Source: Symbiobacterium sp.
Lineage (GTDB): Bacteria > Bacillota > Sulfobacillia > UBA995 > UBA9673
Assembly: GCA_020725405.1 (NCBI GenBank)
Contig: DYFB01000033.1
Location: 1 to 54,889, forward strand
Direction: 5' to 3'
DNA length: 54,889 nt
Under the pieces are notes generated by a model, which made no database searches, was not told the origin of the DNA, and saw only the letters and a list, made by a program, of their open reading frames with translations. Shown piece by piece: positions 25,643-34,420 of the stretch. Position 1 is the stretch's first letter; every line of letters begins with the position of its first letter. The position numbers and the translations under genes were made by a program.

Positions 25643-26382
25643 GCGGGGCGGCTCCGGCGGAAGGCGGCGAGCGGACGCGGTACAGGCTGAGGGTGTGCTT
25701 CTCCAAGACCGGGCGTCTCAGGTACATCTCGCACCTTGACTTCATCCGGGCTTTCGAGCGGGCTGTCCGGCGCTCCGGCCTCCCCGTCGCCTACACCGAA
25801 GGCTTCAGCCCGGCGCCGAGGATAGCCTACGGCTGGCCCCTCCCAGTCGGAACGGCCGGGCTCGCCGAATACCTTGATATCGAGCTCATGGAGCGGGTCG
25901 ACCCCGGCGAGGCCGTCGTGAGGCTCGGGCGGGCCTTGCCCCGCGGGCTCGAGGTCCGGGACGCCCGTTACGTCAGCCCCCGGGGACCGGCCCTGATGGT
26001 CGAGTTCGACACGGCGTCTTACCTGGTGCGGGTTCCCTCGGGCCTCCGCGGGCCGGAGGAGTGGCGCGGCGCGGTGGAGCGGCTGCTGGCGAGGCCGACC
26101 CTCGAGGTCACCCGGGAGAAGGAACCGGCCGGGTCGCCCGGCAAGGGCCGGCGAGCCAGGGTCGTCGACCTCCGCCCTCTGGTGAGGCGGCTTCGGGTCC
26201 GGGGAGCGGAGGACGGCTGGGTGACTCTCTTCATGGAGCTCGCCCTGAGCGAGAAGGGTACGGCCCGGCCGGAGGAAGTCGCCGGCCTTCTCCGGGAGGC
26301 GGTCGGAGAGGGCCCGGCCGAGCCGGGTTCGGTGACAGCGGTCAGACTGGGATTGCGGCGCGAGGCTCCGCCCCGGGGCTAG
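25639..26382 (+). CDS. TIGR03936 / DUF2344 family protein
   Basis: 247 residues. Family hallmarks: FSKTGRLRYISHLDFIRAFERAVRRSGLP and TEGFSPAPRIAYGWPLPVG. Starts at GTG overlapping the preceding stop (GTGA), so translationally coupled; in some organisms the two are fused. The partner function with the radical SAM protein is probably RNA-related from its neighbours (rng, rplU, rpmA), which is inference. Confidence 0.88.
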   Translation: MSGAAPAEGGERTRYRLRVCFSKTGRLRYISHLDFIRAFERAVRRSGLPVAYTEGFSPAPRIAYGWPLPVGTAGLAEYLDIELMERVDPGEAVVRLGRALPRGLEVRDARYVSPRGPALMVEFDTASYLVRVPSGLRGPEEWRGAVERLLARPTLEVTREKEPAGSPGKGRRARVVDLRPLVRRLRVRGAEDGWVTLFMELALSEKGTARPEEVAGLLREAVGEGPAEPGSVTAVRLGLRREAPPRG

Positions 26383-26448
26383 AACCGGCGCCGCCGGCGC
26401 ATCCAAAACGGCATTTCGGGCCAACGGCCCCTTACAGGAGTGACCCAC

Positions 26449-28179
26449 GTGCAAAAAGAGATTCTGGTGAACGTCGAACCGGGCGAGACCCGGGTGGCGG
26501 TCCTCGAGGACAATTCCCTGGTCGAAATCTACTACGAGCGCCCCACCGGGCAGCGCACCGTCGGGAGCATCTTCAAGGGTAAGGTCGAGAACGTTCTCCC
26601 CGGAATGCAGGCCGCTTTCGTCAACATCGGACTCGAGCGCAACGCCTTCCTCTACGTCAGTGACGCCCTCCCGGCCAAGAACGCCGACGAGGAAGGCGAG
26701 GACCAGGTCCGGGTGGAGCACCACCGGGAGCGGAACGGCAAGCTCACCATCGAGGACCTCCTCAGGCCCGGCCAGGAGATAATGGTCCAGGTCGTGAAGG
26801 AGGCCATCGGCACCAAGGGCGCCCGCGTGACGACCCACTGCACCCTGCCCGGACGTTACCTGGTCCTCATGCCCACCGTGGACTACGTGGGCGTCTCGCG
26901 CCGTATCGAGAATGACCGCGAGCGCGACCGCCTGAGGAAGATCGCCGAGCGCATCCGGCCCCCGCACATGGGGCTCATCGTCCGGACCGTCGCCGACGGG
27001 AAGGCCGAGAGCGACCTCGCCCAGGACGCCCAGTTCCTGACCAAACTCTGGCGGAAGATTCAGGACCGCTACCGCTCGGACCCGGCGCCGCACCTTCTGC
27101 ACAAGGACATGGGGCTCATCTACCAGATAATCCGAGACACCTTCACCGAGGAGAACGACCGGTTCGTCATCGACTCCAAGCACGAGTACGAGAAGGTCCT
27201 CGAGCTCCTCGACGACATCGCCCCCAATCTGAAGAAGCGGGTCGAGCTGTTCTACAGCAGCGAGCGAACGATTTTCGATCTTTACAACCTCGAACCGGAG
27301 ATAGAGAAGGCCGTCAGGCGACGCGTGTGGCTCAAGAGCGGCGGCTACCTCGTCATCGACCGGACCGAGGCCCTCACCGCCATAGACGTCAATACCGGGA
27401 AGTACGTCGGCACGGTCGACCTCGCCGACACCGTCTTCCGGACCAACCTCGAGGCGGCCCGGGAGATAGCCCGTCAGCTCAGACTGCGGGACATCGGGGG
27501 AATCATCATCGCCGACTTCATTGACATGGAGAGTGAGAGCCACCGGAAGAAGGTCCTCCAGACCCTGGAGGAGCATCTCAAGCGCGACCGGACCAAGACC
27601 TACGTCCTCGGCATCACCCAGCTCGGTCTGGTGGAGATAACGCGGAAGAAGGCCAAGCAGTCCCTTGACGACGCCCTTCACAAGCCCTGCCCCTACTGCG
27701 ACGGCCGGGGCCGCGTCCTCTCCGAGGAGAGCGTCGCGGCCAAGCTCCGCCGGGAGATAAAGGCCATGCTGAGGCGGAGCCCGGAGGAGGCCATCCTTGT
27801 CGAGGTCCATCCGGCCGTGGCCGCCCTGCTCATCGGAGCCGGCGGAACGAACCTGAGGGCCCTCGAGAACGAGACCGGCAAGACCATCTACATCCGGGGC
27901 TCCGACCAGTGCCACCTCGAGAACCTCGTTGTCCGGGCCATGGGGGCCCGCGACGAGGTCGAGGGCAAGGCCCTGCCGGTCCGGCCGGGCCAGGTCCTCG
28001 AAGTCAAGGTGGAGGAACCGCACGTCTCCAACCTCTGGGACGGCATCGCCCGGGTCGAGGGCTACGTCCTCGACGTCGAGGGCGGGGCCAAGCTCGTCGG
28101 GGAGAAGGTCCGGGTCGAGGTGACCAAGGTCCACCGCACGTACGCCAAGGCTAGAGTCCTCAAGGCCGTCGAGGGCTGA
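26449..28179 (+). CDS. rng: Ribonuclease G with C-terminal TRAM domain
   Basis: 576 residues. N-terminal S1-type RNA-binding domain (VGSIFKGKVENVLPGMQAAFVNIG), RNase H-like catalytic core with the two Asp-bearing motifs TAIDVNTGK (about 311-318) and IIIADFIDM (about 352-360), and the zinc-link CPYC (about 414-417). The C-terminal 60 residues (from PGQVLEVKVEEPH) look like a TRAM RNA-binding domain. Endoribonuclease for rRNA/mRNA processing. GTG 26449 is preferred: AGGAG lies 8 bases upstream, whereas GTG 26440 overlaps that Shine-Dalgarno. Confidence 0.93.
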   Translation: MQKEILVNVEPGETRVAVLEDNSLVEIYYERPTGQRTVGSIFKGKVENVLPGMQAAFVNIGLERNAFLYVSDALPAKNADEEGEDQVRVEHHRERNGKLTIEDLLRPGQEIMVQVVKEAIGTKGARVTTHCTLPGRYLVLMPTVDYVGVSRRIENDRERDRLRKIAERIRPPHMGLIVRTVADGKAESDLAQDAQFLTKLWRKIQDRYRSDPAPHLLHKDMGLIYQIIRDTFTEENDRFVIDSKHEYEKVLELLDDIAPNLKKRVELFYSSERTIFDLYNLEPEIEKAVRRRVWLKSGGYLVIDRTEALTAIDVNTGKYVGTVDLADTVFRTNLEAAREIARQLRLRDIGGIIIADFIDMESESHRKKVLQTLEEHLKRDRTKTYVLGITQLGLVEITRKKAKQSLDDALHKPCPYCDGRGRVLSEESVAAKLRREIKAMLRRSPEEAILVEVHPAVAALLIGAGGTNLRALENETGKTIYIRGSDQCHLENLVVRAMGARDEVEGKALPVRPGQVLEVKVEEPHVSNLWDGIARVEGYVLDVEGGAKLVGEKVRVEVTKVHRTYAKARVLKAVEG

Positions 28180-28216
28180 AGGCCGGGCGGAGAGCCGCCC
28201 GCGGCGCGCGGGTTCC

Positions 28217-28246
28217 TTGACATCCGGCGACTCGCCGTGCTAGATT
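28217..28246 (+). promoter_or_regulatory. Promoter of the rplU-rpmA operon
   Basis: TTGACA (28217-28222), 18-base spacer, TAGATT (28241-28246), in the gap after rng. The transcript would start near 28253, just before the attenuator-like hairpin. Confidence 0.7.
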
Positions 28247-28260
28247 AGGGTGTTCTCAGT

Positions 28261-28301
28261 AGCCCGGTAGCGGCGGGATGCGAGCCACCGGGCTCGTTTT
28301 T
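28261..28301 (+). promoter_or_regulatory. Terminator-like hairpin in the rplU leader (L21-leader type attenuator)
   Basis: AGCCCGGT (28261-28268) pairs perfectly with ACCGGGCT (28287-28294), followed by CG and five T residues (28297-28301). The rplU Shine-Dalgarno (CGGAGGT) begins immediately after the T-run. A terminator placed between promoter and ribosomal-protein start suggests autogenous attenuation by L21, as in the known Bacillota L21 leader; assignment to that Rfam family is inference. Confidence 0.7.
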
Positions 28302-28314
28302 CGGAGGTCCGGCC

Positions 28315-28635
28315 GTGTACGCGATCATCGAGACAGGCGGAAAGCAGGTCAGGGTTTCCAAGGGCGACGCCCTCGACGTCGAGCGGCTCCCTGGAGAGCA
28401 GGGTTCCACGGTCATCTTCGACCGGGTCCTCGTCGTGAAGAAGGATAACGGAGAGGTCAAGGTCGGCAGCCCGTTCGTTCCCGGAGCCAAGGCGACGGCG
28501 AAGATCATTGAGGAGTTCAAGGACGACAAGGTCATCGTCTTCAAGTACAAGTCGAAGGTCAACTACCGCCGGAAGAAGGGCCACCGCCAGATAAAGACCA
28601 AGGTGAAGATAGAGGACATCGACGCAGGCGAATAG
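28315..28635 (+). CDS. rplU: 50S ribosomal protein L21
   Basis: 106 residues: [18 protein letters not shown] start, [17 protein letters not shown] and [14 protein letters not shown] are L21 signatures. GTG start behind CGGAGGT. Co-transcribed with rpmA 50 bases downstream; no prp (ysxB) gene lies between them. Confidence 0.97.
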   Translation: MYAIIETGGKQVRVSKGDALDVERLPGEQGSTVIFDRVLVVKKDNGEVKVGSPFVPGAKATAKIIEEFKDDKVIVFKYKSKVNYRRKKGHRQIKTKVKIEDIDAGE

Positions 28636-28685
28636 ACGGCCGATGTCGTCTCGGTCCGGCAAGGGTCCGGCAAGGAGGTGTCGAT

Positions 28686-28994
28686 ATGGCTCACAAGAAG
28701 GGCATGGGAAGCTCCCGTAACGGCCGGGACAGCCACAGTCAACGGCTCGGCGTCAAGAGCCACGACGGGCAGCTCGTGACCACAGGCAGCATCATCGTCC
28801 GCCAGCGCGGCACGAAGGTCCTCCCGGGGGCCAACGTGGGCCGCGGCCGTGACGACACGCTCTTTGCCATGGTCGACGGCTACGTCCGCTTCGAGCGCAA
28901 GGGGCGGACCAAGACCCGGGTGTCCGTCGCCCCGATGGAGATACCCGAGCTCACGGCTGCGGCCGGGCTCGGGGTCCAGGGCTCGGCCGAGTGA
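28686..28994 (+). CDS. rpmA: 50S ribosomal protein L27 (short N terminus)
   Basis: 102 residues starting [24 protein letters not shown]. Unlike many Bacillota L27 proteins there is no cleavable N-terminal extension (such as one ending in FFAS), so the protein needs only Met removal. This agrees with the absence of the processing protease Prp from the operon. The ATG has AAGGAGGTG upstream. Confidence 0.97.
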   Translation: MAHKKGMGSSRNGRDSHSQRLGVKSHDGQLVTTGSIIVRQRGTKVLPGANVGRGRDDTLFAMVDGYVRFERKGRTKTRVSVAPMEIPELTAAAGLGVQGSAE

Positions 28995-29314
28995 GACGGG
29001 AAGTCTCCGGAGACGGCCCCCGTCCGGAGGCGAGCGGTATCCGATAGGAAGAGAGGGCCCGGCGGAAGCCGGGTCCTTCATCATATTCCGGAGGCGCTCC
29101 GGCGGGGTCGGCGCCCCGATGGGTCGGTATCAGAAAGGAATCGCCGGGACGCCCGCGAAGGACGGCGCCCGGGATGGTCGGATGCCCCTCCCCGGATTGC
29201 CGGGACCGACGACCGGCAGCGTTGACCGGCGGGCATCGGCGGGGTCGCGGGTGTCAGGAACGGAAGGCGGAACGGGACTAGACGGAAGCGTGCGGCGGGC
29301 GGGAGGACTTCCCC
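28995..29314 (+). other. Gene-free gap between rpmA and spo0B-like gene
   Basis: 320 bases without a convincing gene. It contains one terminator-like hairpin: GGGCCCGGC (29055-29063) and GCCGGGTCC (29068-29076) with a GGAA loop, followed by a weak T-containing tail (TTCATCATATT). A possible 73-codon frame from ATG 29120 has Gly/Arg/Pro composition and looks spurious. No promoter stands out. Confidence 0.5.
29055..29088 (+). terminator. Weak intrinsic terminator after rpmA
   Basis: Nine-base-pair GC-rich stem (one G-T pair) with a GGAA tetraloop, followed by TTCATCATATT rather than a clean T-run. It could end the rplU-rpmA transcript partially. Confidence 0.45.
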
Positions 29315-30025
29315 GTGAAGTGGTTCGCCCCACCCACTAAAGCCGGGCTCTCTCCGACGGCCCTGGACGTGATTCTCGTCGCCCGGGGGTTCCGGCACAC
29401 CTTTCTGAACGACCTCCAGGTCCTCGGCGGCCGGCTCCAGCTCGGCCAGCTCAGGACGGCGACGGAATACCTCCGCCGGGTGAAATCAAGACTAACCCTC
29501 GATTCGGCCCTGGCCTCCCTCAGTTACCCGGACCTCGAGGCAGCCATGATTCTGGCCAGGGTCCGGGCGGAAGCCGCCGGTCTGAGCTTCCTGGCCCGGG
29601 TCATGGGCCCCCCCGACCCCGGCTACCTCGCTTCCGCGGCTGCCGCCCGCGACTCCAAGCGCACCTCGTGGAGAGGCGTCCCGGAGGCCTTTCCCGTCGC
29701 CGTCCTGACCATGGTGACGGCCATCATCGCCCGGGCGGCCGAAGCCGGGGTCACCGACCTCGAGGCGACCCTCGGCGTCCGGGACGACCGCCCGGAGATA
29801 ACCGTCAGGGTGCCGGCGGCCATCGAGGGGCTGGTGGGAATCGAGGATGAGGTCCTCAAAGCCAGCGGGTTCACCGTCACCACCCCCGGGACGGCCAGCG
29901 CGGTCGGGCTGGAGTGGCGGACGGCCGGGGAGTGCGCCGGCCCCTCGGCCGTGGCTGAGGCGCGGGCGGAGGAAGAGGGCCTCGAACTGGTCATCCGGGC
30001 GCCCGGCCCGTCAAGCGGAGGATAG
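29315..30025 (+). CDS. Spo0B-like phosphotransferase
   Basis: 236 residues. Residues about 18-56 match the Spo0B-type alpha-helical hairpin: ARGFRHTFLNDLQVLGGRLQ with candidate phosphorylated His28, and LGQLRTATEYLRRV. The rest is a degenerate ATPase-like region as in Spo0B, lacking recognisable N- and G-boxes. Spo0B relays phosphate from Spo0F to Spo0A to start sporulation. Location between rpmA and obg is exactly that of B. subtilis spo0B. GTG start with GGGAGG 8 bases upstream. Confidence 0.8.
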   Translation: MKWFAPPTKAGLSPTALDVILVARGFRHTFLNDLQVLGGRLQLGQLRTATEYLRRVKSRLTLDSALASLSYPDLEAAMILARVRAEAAGLSFLARVMGPPDPGYLASAAAARDSKRTSWRGVPEAFPVAVLTMVTAIIARAAEAGVTDLEATLGVRDDRPEITVRVPAAIEGLVGIEDEVLKASGFTVTTPGTASAVGLEWRTAGECAGPSAVAEARAEEEGLELVIRAPGPSSGG

Positions 30026-30029
30026 CGCG

Positions 30030-31328
30030 TTGTTCGTTGACGAGGCCAAGGTCTACGTAAAGGCAGGGAACGGCGGGAACGGGCTTGTCGCGTTCCACCG
30101 GGAGAAGTACGTACCCCGCGGCGGTCCCAGCGGAGGCGACGGCGGTGACGGCGGAAGCGTCGTCTTCGTCGTCACCCCGGGACTTCGGACTCTCCTCGAC
30201 TTCCGCTACCGGCAGCACCTCGTCGCCGAGAACGGTCGGAACGGTGGACCTTCCCGACGGGCGGGACGAAAGGGGGCCGACCTCCTCGTCCCCGTTCCGC
30301 CCGGCACCGTGGTTCGGGAGGACGGAACGGACCGGCTCATCGCCGACCTGACCCGCTCCGGCCAGAGGGCGGTCGTCGCCCGGGGCGGCCGCGGCGGCCG
30401 TGGGAACGCCCGCTTCGCTACGTCCACCGAGAGGGCGCCCTCGTTCGCCGAGAAGGGGGAGCCGGGTGAGGAACTCACGGTCAGGCTAGAGCTCAAACTC
30501 GTGGCCGATGCCGGCCTTGTGGGCCTCCCCAACGCCGGGAAATCGACCTTTCTCTCCCGGGTTTCGGCCGCGCGGCCCAAGATCGCCGACTACCCCTTCA
30601 CGACCCTCGTCCCCAACCTCGGCGTCGTGGCCGTCCCGGACCGAGAGGGCGCGTCTTTCGTTCTGGCCGATATCCCCGGTCTGATAGAGGGGGCCCACCA
30701 GGGGAGCGGCCTCGGGGACAAGTTCCTGAAGCACATCGAGCGCACGAGAGTGCTCGTCCACCTCGTCGACACCTCTCCGGCGGCCGCCGAAGACCCCGTC
30801 CGGGCCTACGAGACCGTCCGGACCGAACTCGGCCTGTACGACCCGCCGCTGGCCGGGCGGCCGGAGATCGTCGCGGCCACGAAGCTCGACCTCCGCGGGT
30901 CGGAGGAGGGAGCGCGCCGTCTTGAGGAGCACCTCCGGCGGACCGAGCCGGGGCGGACGCTCTTCCGCACCTCGCCGGCTACAGGCGAAGGCCTCCCCGA
31001 GGTGGTGCGGGCGGTCGCCGACGTTCTCGCGGCCGCCGGGCCCCCCGAGGAAGGGGTGCCGGAGGACGCCGCCTCGCCGGCGAACGCCGCCGCGGACGGC
31101 GACGGGAGGGAGTTCTCAGTGTCGGTCGAGGGCGGGACCTTCGTCGTCCGGGGACGGGACATCGAGCGTGACGTGGTCATGACCGACCTCGAGCACGACG
31201 CGGCCCTAAGGCGGCTCCACGAGAGGCTGAGGCGGCGGGGCGTCCTCCGGGCCCTGCGGGCGGCCGGAGCCGGCCCTGGGGCCACGGTCCGCATCGGCGA
31301 GTTCGAGTTCGAGTACAGCGACGACTGA
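30030..31328 (+). CDS. obgE: GTPase Obg (CgtA)
   Basis: 432 residues. Gly-rich Obg fold (GNGGNGLVAFHREKYVPRGG), G1 motif GLPNAGKST at 165-173, G3 DIPGLIEGAHQGSGLG, a G4-type TKLD motif, and a C-terminal OCT domain ending RIGEFEFEYSDD. Essential ribosome-assembly GTPase; in Bacillus also needed for sporulation and linked to Spo0B. The TTG start has GGAGGA 7 bases upstream, placing it 4 bases after the spo0B-like stop. Confidence 0.96.
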   Translation: MFVDEAKVYVKAGNGGNGLVAFHREKYVPRGGPSGGDGGDGGSVVFVVTPGLRTLLDFRYRQHLVAENGRNGGPSRRAGRKGADLLVPVPPGTVVREDGTDRLIADLTRSGQRAVVARGGRGGRGNARFATSTERAPSFAEKGEPGEELTVRLELKLVADAGLVGLPNAGKSTFLSRVSAARPKIADYPFTTLVPNLGVVAVPDREGASFVLADIPGLIEGAHQGSGLGDKFLKHIERTRVLVHLVDTSPAAAEDPVRAYETVRTELGLYDPPLAGRPEIVAATKLDLRGSEEGARRLEEHLRRTEPGRTLFRTSPATGEGLPEVVRAVADVLAAAGPPEEGVPEDAASPANAAADGDGREFSVSVEGGTFVVRGRDIERDVVMTDLEHDAALRRLHERLRRRGVLRALRAAGAGPGATVRIGEFEFEYSDD

Positions 31329-31477
31329 TCCGACAACGGCGACGAGCGGCGCGGAGGTCGGCTCCCGGCGGAGGATTGCAGCGAGGACCCCAGCGGAGGA
31401 TCCCGGCGGAGGATGGCGGTCGGGTCCGTGGTAGTACACAGCTAGACGAGTTCCTACGTTCCCAGGGCGGTGTGGAT

Positions 31478-32107
31478 GTGGTCGCCGGACGACAGGTGGC
31501 GAGGGTCGGCCTCATGGGCGGGACCTTCGACCCGATTCACCTTGCTCATCTCGTAACGGCCGAGGCGGCCCTCGAGCAGTACCAGCTCGATAAGGTGATC
31601 TTCATCCCGACGGGCCTTCCCCCGCACAAGCAGGACCACCCCGTGACCGACGCGGAGCACCGCTTCAACATGGTGACCCTCGCCGCCGCAGGGAACGAGC
31701 GGTTCGAGGTGAGCCGCATCGAGATTGAACGGGAAGGTCCGTCCTTCACCGTCGATACTCTGGAGGAGATGGCCTGCCGCCTGCCCCCGGGGTCGCGCCT
31801 CTACTTCATCACCGGCGCCGACGCCATCCTCGGTATCGAGAGCTGGCGGGAACCGGACCGGCTCTTCCGGCTCTGCCGGTTCATCGCCGCGCTCCGGCCG
31901 GGCATCCCGGTGGAGAGGGCGCGGGAGGGGCTCAGGCGCCTCGAGGAGAGGTACTCCTCCCGGATCCTCGAGGTGGAGGCGCCGGCGCTCGACATCTCGT
32001 CGAGCGACATCCGCAGGCGCGTGACCGCCTCCCGGAGCATTCGCTACCTCGTGCCGGACGCGGTCGAGGCCTACATCCGGAAGCACGGCCTCTACCGGTC
32101 CGGGTGA
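31478..32107 (+). CDS. nadD: Nicotinate-nucleotide adenylyltransferase
   Basis: 209 residues. Makes nicotinic acid adenine dinucleotide from NaMN and ATP in NAD synthesis. Motifs: VGLMGGTFDPIHLAHL, FIPTGLPPHKQ, FITGADAILGIESWREP and the C-terminal DISSSDIRRRV. GTG 31478 is taken (GGGCGG about 7 bases upstream); GTG 31472 and 31496 are in frame. The 150-base gap upstream contains three GCGGAGGAT-like repeats. Confidence 0.94.
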   Translation: MVAGRQVARVGLMGGTFDPIHLAHLVTAEAALEQYQLDKVIFIPTGLPPHKQDHPVTDAEHRFNMVTLAAAGNERFEVSRIEIEREGPSFTVDTLEEMACRLPPGSRLYFITGADAILGIESWREPDRLFRLCRFIAALRPGIPVERAREGLRRLEERYSSRILEVEAPALDISSSDIRRRVTASRSIRYLVPDAVEAYIRKHGLYRSG

Positions 32108-32221
32108 GGAAGAACGTTGTGAATGAAATGTGCGGTTCTAAGTAGTAAAATGGTGGATGATGTCTCCGGTGAGCGCGACGCCTGCGCCCCCGAGCACTCG
32201 GGCTCCAGGTGGAAGAGGCGG

Positions 32222-33676
32222 ATGACCTTGGCTAAGAGATGGTTCGAGCGGGTGTTCGCTCCGAGCGGCCCCGGCGGATCCGGCGGCCTGCGCCGCGCCG
32301 AACGCGCGGCCGCTCACTCCGACCTGCTCGGTCCTTCGGCCTCCTCGCGGGCCTCCCGAAACAGGAGCAAGCGGACCCGGAGGCCGGGGTTCTCTGTCCG
32401 GCTGATAGGCATCGGCGGCATCATTCTGGCCACCCTCATCCTCATCGCGGGGATAGGTGTCTACGTCTTCCTGGGCTGGATGACGAACCCCCTCCACTTC
32501 GAGAGCCTGGCCAAAGCGGTCCCGGGTATGAGAGTCAATGTGCTCGTCATGGGCCTTGACGCCTATCTCGACCACGCGGGGCGGGCAGTTCCGGACTTCG
32601 ATATCCATACCGCGGTCGGGTCGCGGACGGACACGATGATGCTCATCAGCGTCGACCCGCAGACCCGGGATGTCGTGGTCATCTCCCTCCCGCGGGACAC
32701 GAGGGTCATCATCGCCGGCCGCGAGAGCTACGGCTACGACAAACTCGGCCACGCCCATGCCTACGGGCGCAAGCCCGGAGACGGGGCCAACATGCTCATC
32801 GCCACGGTATCCCAGTTCCTGGATATCCCCATCCACTACTACGTAAGAATCAACTCGAGCGGTGTGGCCCGCATCGTCGACCTCCTCGGGGGGGTTGAGG
32901 TCTACGTCGAGCGGGACATGTACTACCACGACCCCTACCAGAATCTGACTATCAACCTGAAGGCCGGCCTCCAGGTGCTGAAGGGCGAGGACGCCGTCGG
33001 GTTCCTCCGCTACCGCTCGGACGGGGGCGACCTCTACCGTATCGACCGCCAGCAGAGGTTCCTGAAAGCCCTGCGGGACAAGCTCTTCACCTTCGGGGTC
33101 ATTGCGAAGATACCGTCGCTCCTGTCGGAGATAGCCGACAATATCGATACGAACATGACCAGGTCGGAGATGATAGCCTACGCCAGGCTCGCCGCCCAGG
33201 CCGACATGCCTAACCTGAGAACTGAGATTCTCCCCGGATATGTCGCGGACATCGAGGACCCGGGGAAGCCGCCCCGGAGCTATTGGGTGCCCAAGATGGA
33301 CGAGTGCCGGGCCCTCATCGAGGAGTGCATCTGGGGGGTCGACCGGGAGGCCAACGCCGGCATCACTGTCGAAGTCCTGAACGGGACCGAAGTGGCCGGG
33401 CTGGCCGCCCGCTTCGCGGAGGAGCTCCGGCGCCAGGGCTACGCCGTTATCTCGGTAGGGAACGACCCCAACCCGGGACACGAGAAGACCGAGATCATCG
33501 ACCGCTCGCGGGACGAAGACAAGCTGAGACGCCTGTCCCGGGCGGTCCTGAGGTACCTCCCGGAGGCCCGCCTCGGACGGGCCCGGCCCATCGAGGGCCG
33601 GCCTGACTTCACGGTTATCGTCGGCGCCGACTATGCGGAGCTGTTGGTCGGCGGGGACGCCGGAGGCGGGGGTTAG
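32222..33676 (+). CDS. LytR-CpsA-Psr family protein
   Basis: About 484 residues. Basic cytoplasmic N terminus, one membrane helix (IGIGGIILATLILIAGIGVYVFLG), an extracellular LCP domain with SRTDTMMLISVDPQ, VVVISLPRDTRV, YVRINSSGVARIVDLLGGVEVYV and GFLRYRSDGGDLYRIDRQQ, then a C-terminal LytR_C domain (AGITVEVLNGTEVAGLAARFAEEL). LCP enzymes attach anionic polymers to peptidoglycan. The start is uncertain: ATG 32123, 32150 and 32222 are in frame; the AT-rich 32111-32155 region looks more like promoter DNA than coding sequence. Confidence 0.88.
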   Translation: MTLAKRWFERVFAPSGPGGSGGLRRAERAAAHSDLLGPSASSRASRNRSKRTRRPGFSVRLIGIGGIILATLILIAGIGVYVFLGWMTNPLHFESLAKAVPGMRVNVLVMGLDAYLDHAGRAVPDFDIHTAVGSRTDTMMLISVDPQTRDVVVISLPRDTRVIIAGRESYGYDKLGHAHAYGRKPGDGANMLIATVSQFLDIPIHYYVRINSSGVARIVDLLGGVEVYVERDMYYHDPYQNLTINLKAGLQVLKGEDAVGFLRYRSDGGDLYRIDRQQRFLKALRDKLFTFGVIAKIPSLLSEIADNIDTNMTRSEMIAYARLAAQADMPNLRTEILPGYVADIEDPGKPPRSYWVPKMDECRALIEECIWGVDREANAGITVEVLNGTEVAGLAARFAEELRRQGYAVISVGNDPNPGHEKTEIIDRSRDEDKLRRLSRAVLRYLPEARLGRARPIEGRPDFTVIVGADYAELLVGGDAGGGG

Positions 33677-33732
33677 AGAGTCCGGTCGGCTTCGGGGCGA
33701 CCCGCGGCTGGCGGCAGTGAGGAGGCGGTTCA

Positions 33733-34092
33733 TTGGAGGTCACCCGCGACCTGGCGATTCTGGCCACCCGGGCGGCCGAAGAGCGAAAGGCGTCGAACGT
33801 CCTGCTCCTGGACCTTCGCGGCCTCACCCTGCTGGCCGACTACTTCCTCATCGCCAGCGGGGACAGTCAGCGCCAGGTGAGAGCCATCGCCGAGCATCTC
33901 GAGGAGACGCTCGGCCGGGCCGGGCTGCGGCTCCTCCACCGTGAGGGTTTCGAGAAGGCGCGCTGGGTCCTGCTCGATTTCGGCGGTCTTGTGTGCCACA
34001 TCTTCAATCCGGCCGACCGCGACTTCTTCGGGCTCGAGCGCTTCTGGGGCGACGCTCAGCGGGTGCCCCTCGACGGCCAGCGTTCGACTTGA
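33733..34092 (+). CDS. rsfS: Ribosome silencing factor RsfS
   Basis: 119 residues; DUF143/Iojap fold with LAILATRAAEERKASNVLLLDLRG, LADYFLIASGDSQRQVRAIAE and WVLLDFGGLVCHIF. Binds L14 and blocks subunit joining. TTG start with GGAGG 7 bases upstream. It follows nadD and an LCP gene, the standard Bacillota order nadD-(yqeK)-lytR-rsfS, here without yqeK. The leuS promoter overlaps its stop codon. Confidence 0.94.
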   Translation: MEVTRDLAILATRAAEERKASNVLLLDLRGLTLLADYFLIASGDSQRQVRAIAEHLEETLGRAGLRLLHREGFEKARWVLLDFGGLVCHIFNPADRDFFGLERFWGDAQRVPLDGQRST

Positions 34093-34118
34093 CGCGTCGC
34101 GACCGTGTCTCATATAAT
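34089..34118 (+). promoter_or_regulatory. Promoter of leuS
   Basis: TTGACG (34089-34094), 18-base spacer and TATAAT (34113-34118), overlapping the rsfS stop codon. The predicted start is near 34125, giving a leader of about 430 bases that contains the T-box and the tRNA-Ala. Confidence 0.8.
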
Positions 34119-34344
34119 GAACGACGCAGTATGACCGGCCAACTGAACCGCTTTTCGGCAAAGCGATGACCGGAAGCAGTAGGCCCGTTCGGCTTCTCCC
34201 AGAGAACCGGGTGTGAACGGGTGGGAACCGGCAGGAGCCGGAGGGCCGAACTCGTCCGGGAGCGCGCTGGCGAAACCGCCAGTAGTCAGCGACGGATGGC
34301 CGCCGTTACCCGGCCGTAGAGTGGATAGAGGGCGCAGTCTTGGT

Positions 34345-34420
34345 GGGGCCGTAGCTCAGCTGGGAGAGCGCGTGAATGGCATTCACGAGGCCGTGGGTTC
34401 GACCCCCATCGGCTCCACCA
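34345..34420 (+). tRNA. tRNA-Ala (anticodon GGC)
   Basis: 76 bases including encoded CCA. Acceptor GGGGCCG/CGGCTCC with the G3-U70 pair that identifies alanine tRNAs (G34347 and T34414), D arm GCTC...GAGC, anticodon stem CGTGA/TCACG with loop ATGGCAT (anticodon GGC at 34378-34380), five-base variable region, T arm with loop TTCGACC, discriminator A. Four bases upstream, TGGT (34341-34344), can pair with the ACCA end and lengthen the acceptor helix to 11 bp. It lies inside the leuS T-box leader. Confidence 0.95.

Noticed and set aside
25432-28134. 900-codon minus-strand open frame opposite TIGR03936 and rng
   Set aside because: Antisense shadow of two well-supported genes; Asp/Leu/Val-rich with no motifs and no ribosome binding site.
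28849-29340. 163-codon open frame running from within rpmA to the spo0B-like start
   Set aside because: Overlaps rpmA in the wrong frame; the remainder is Gly/Arg/Pro-rich with no features.
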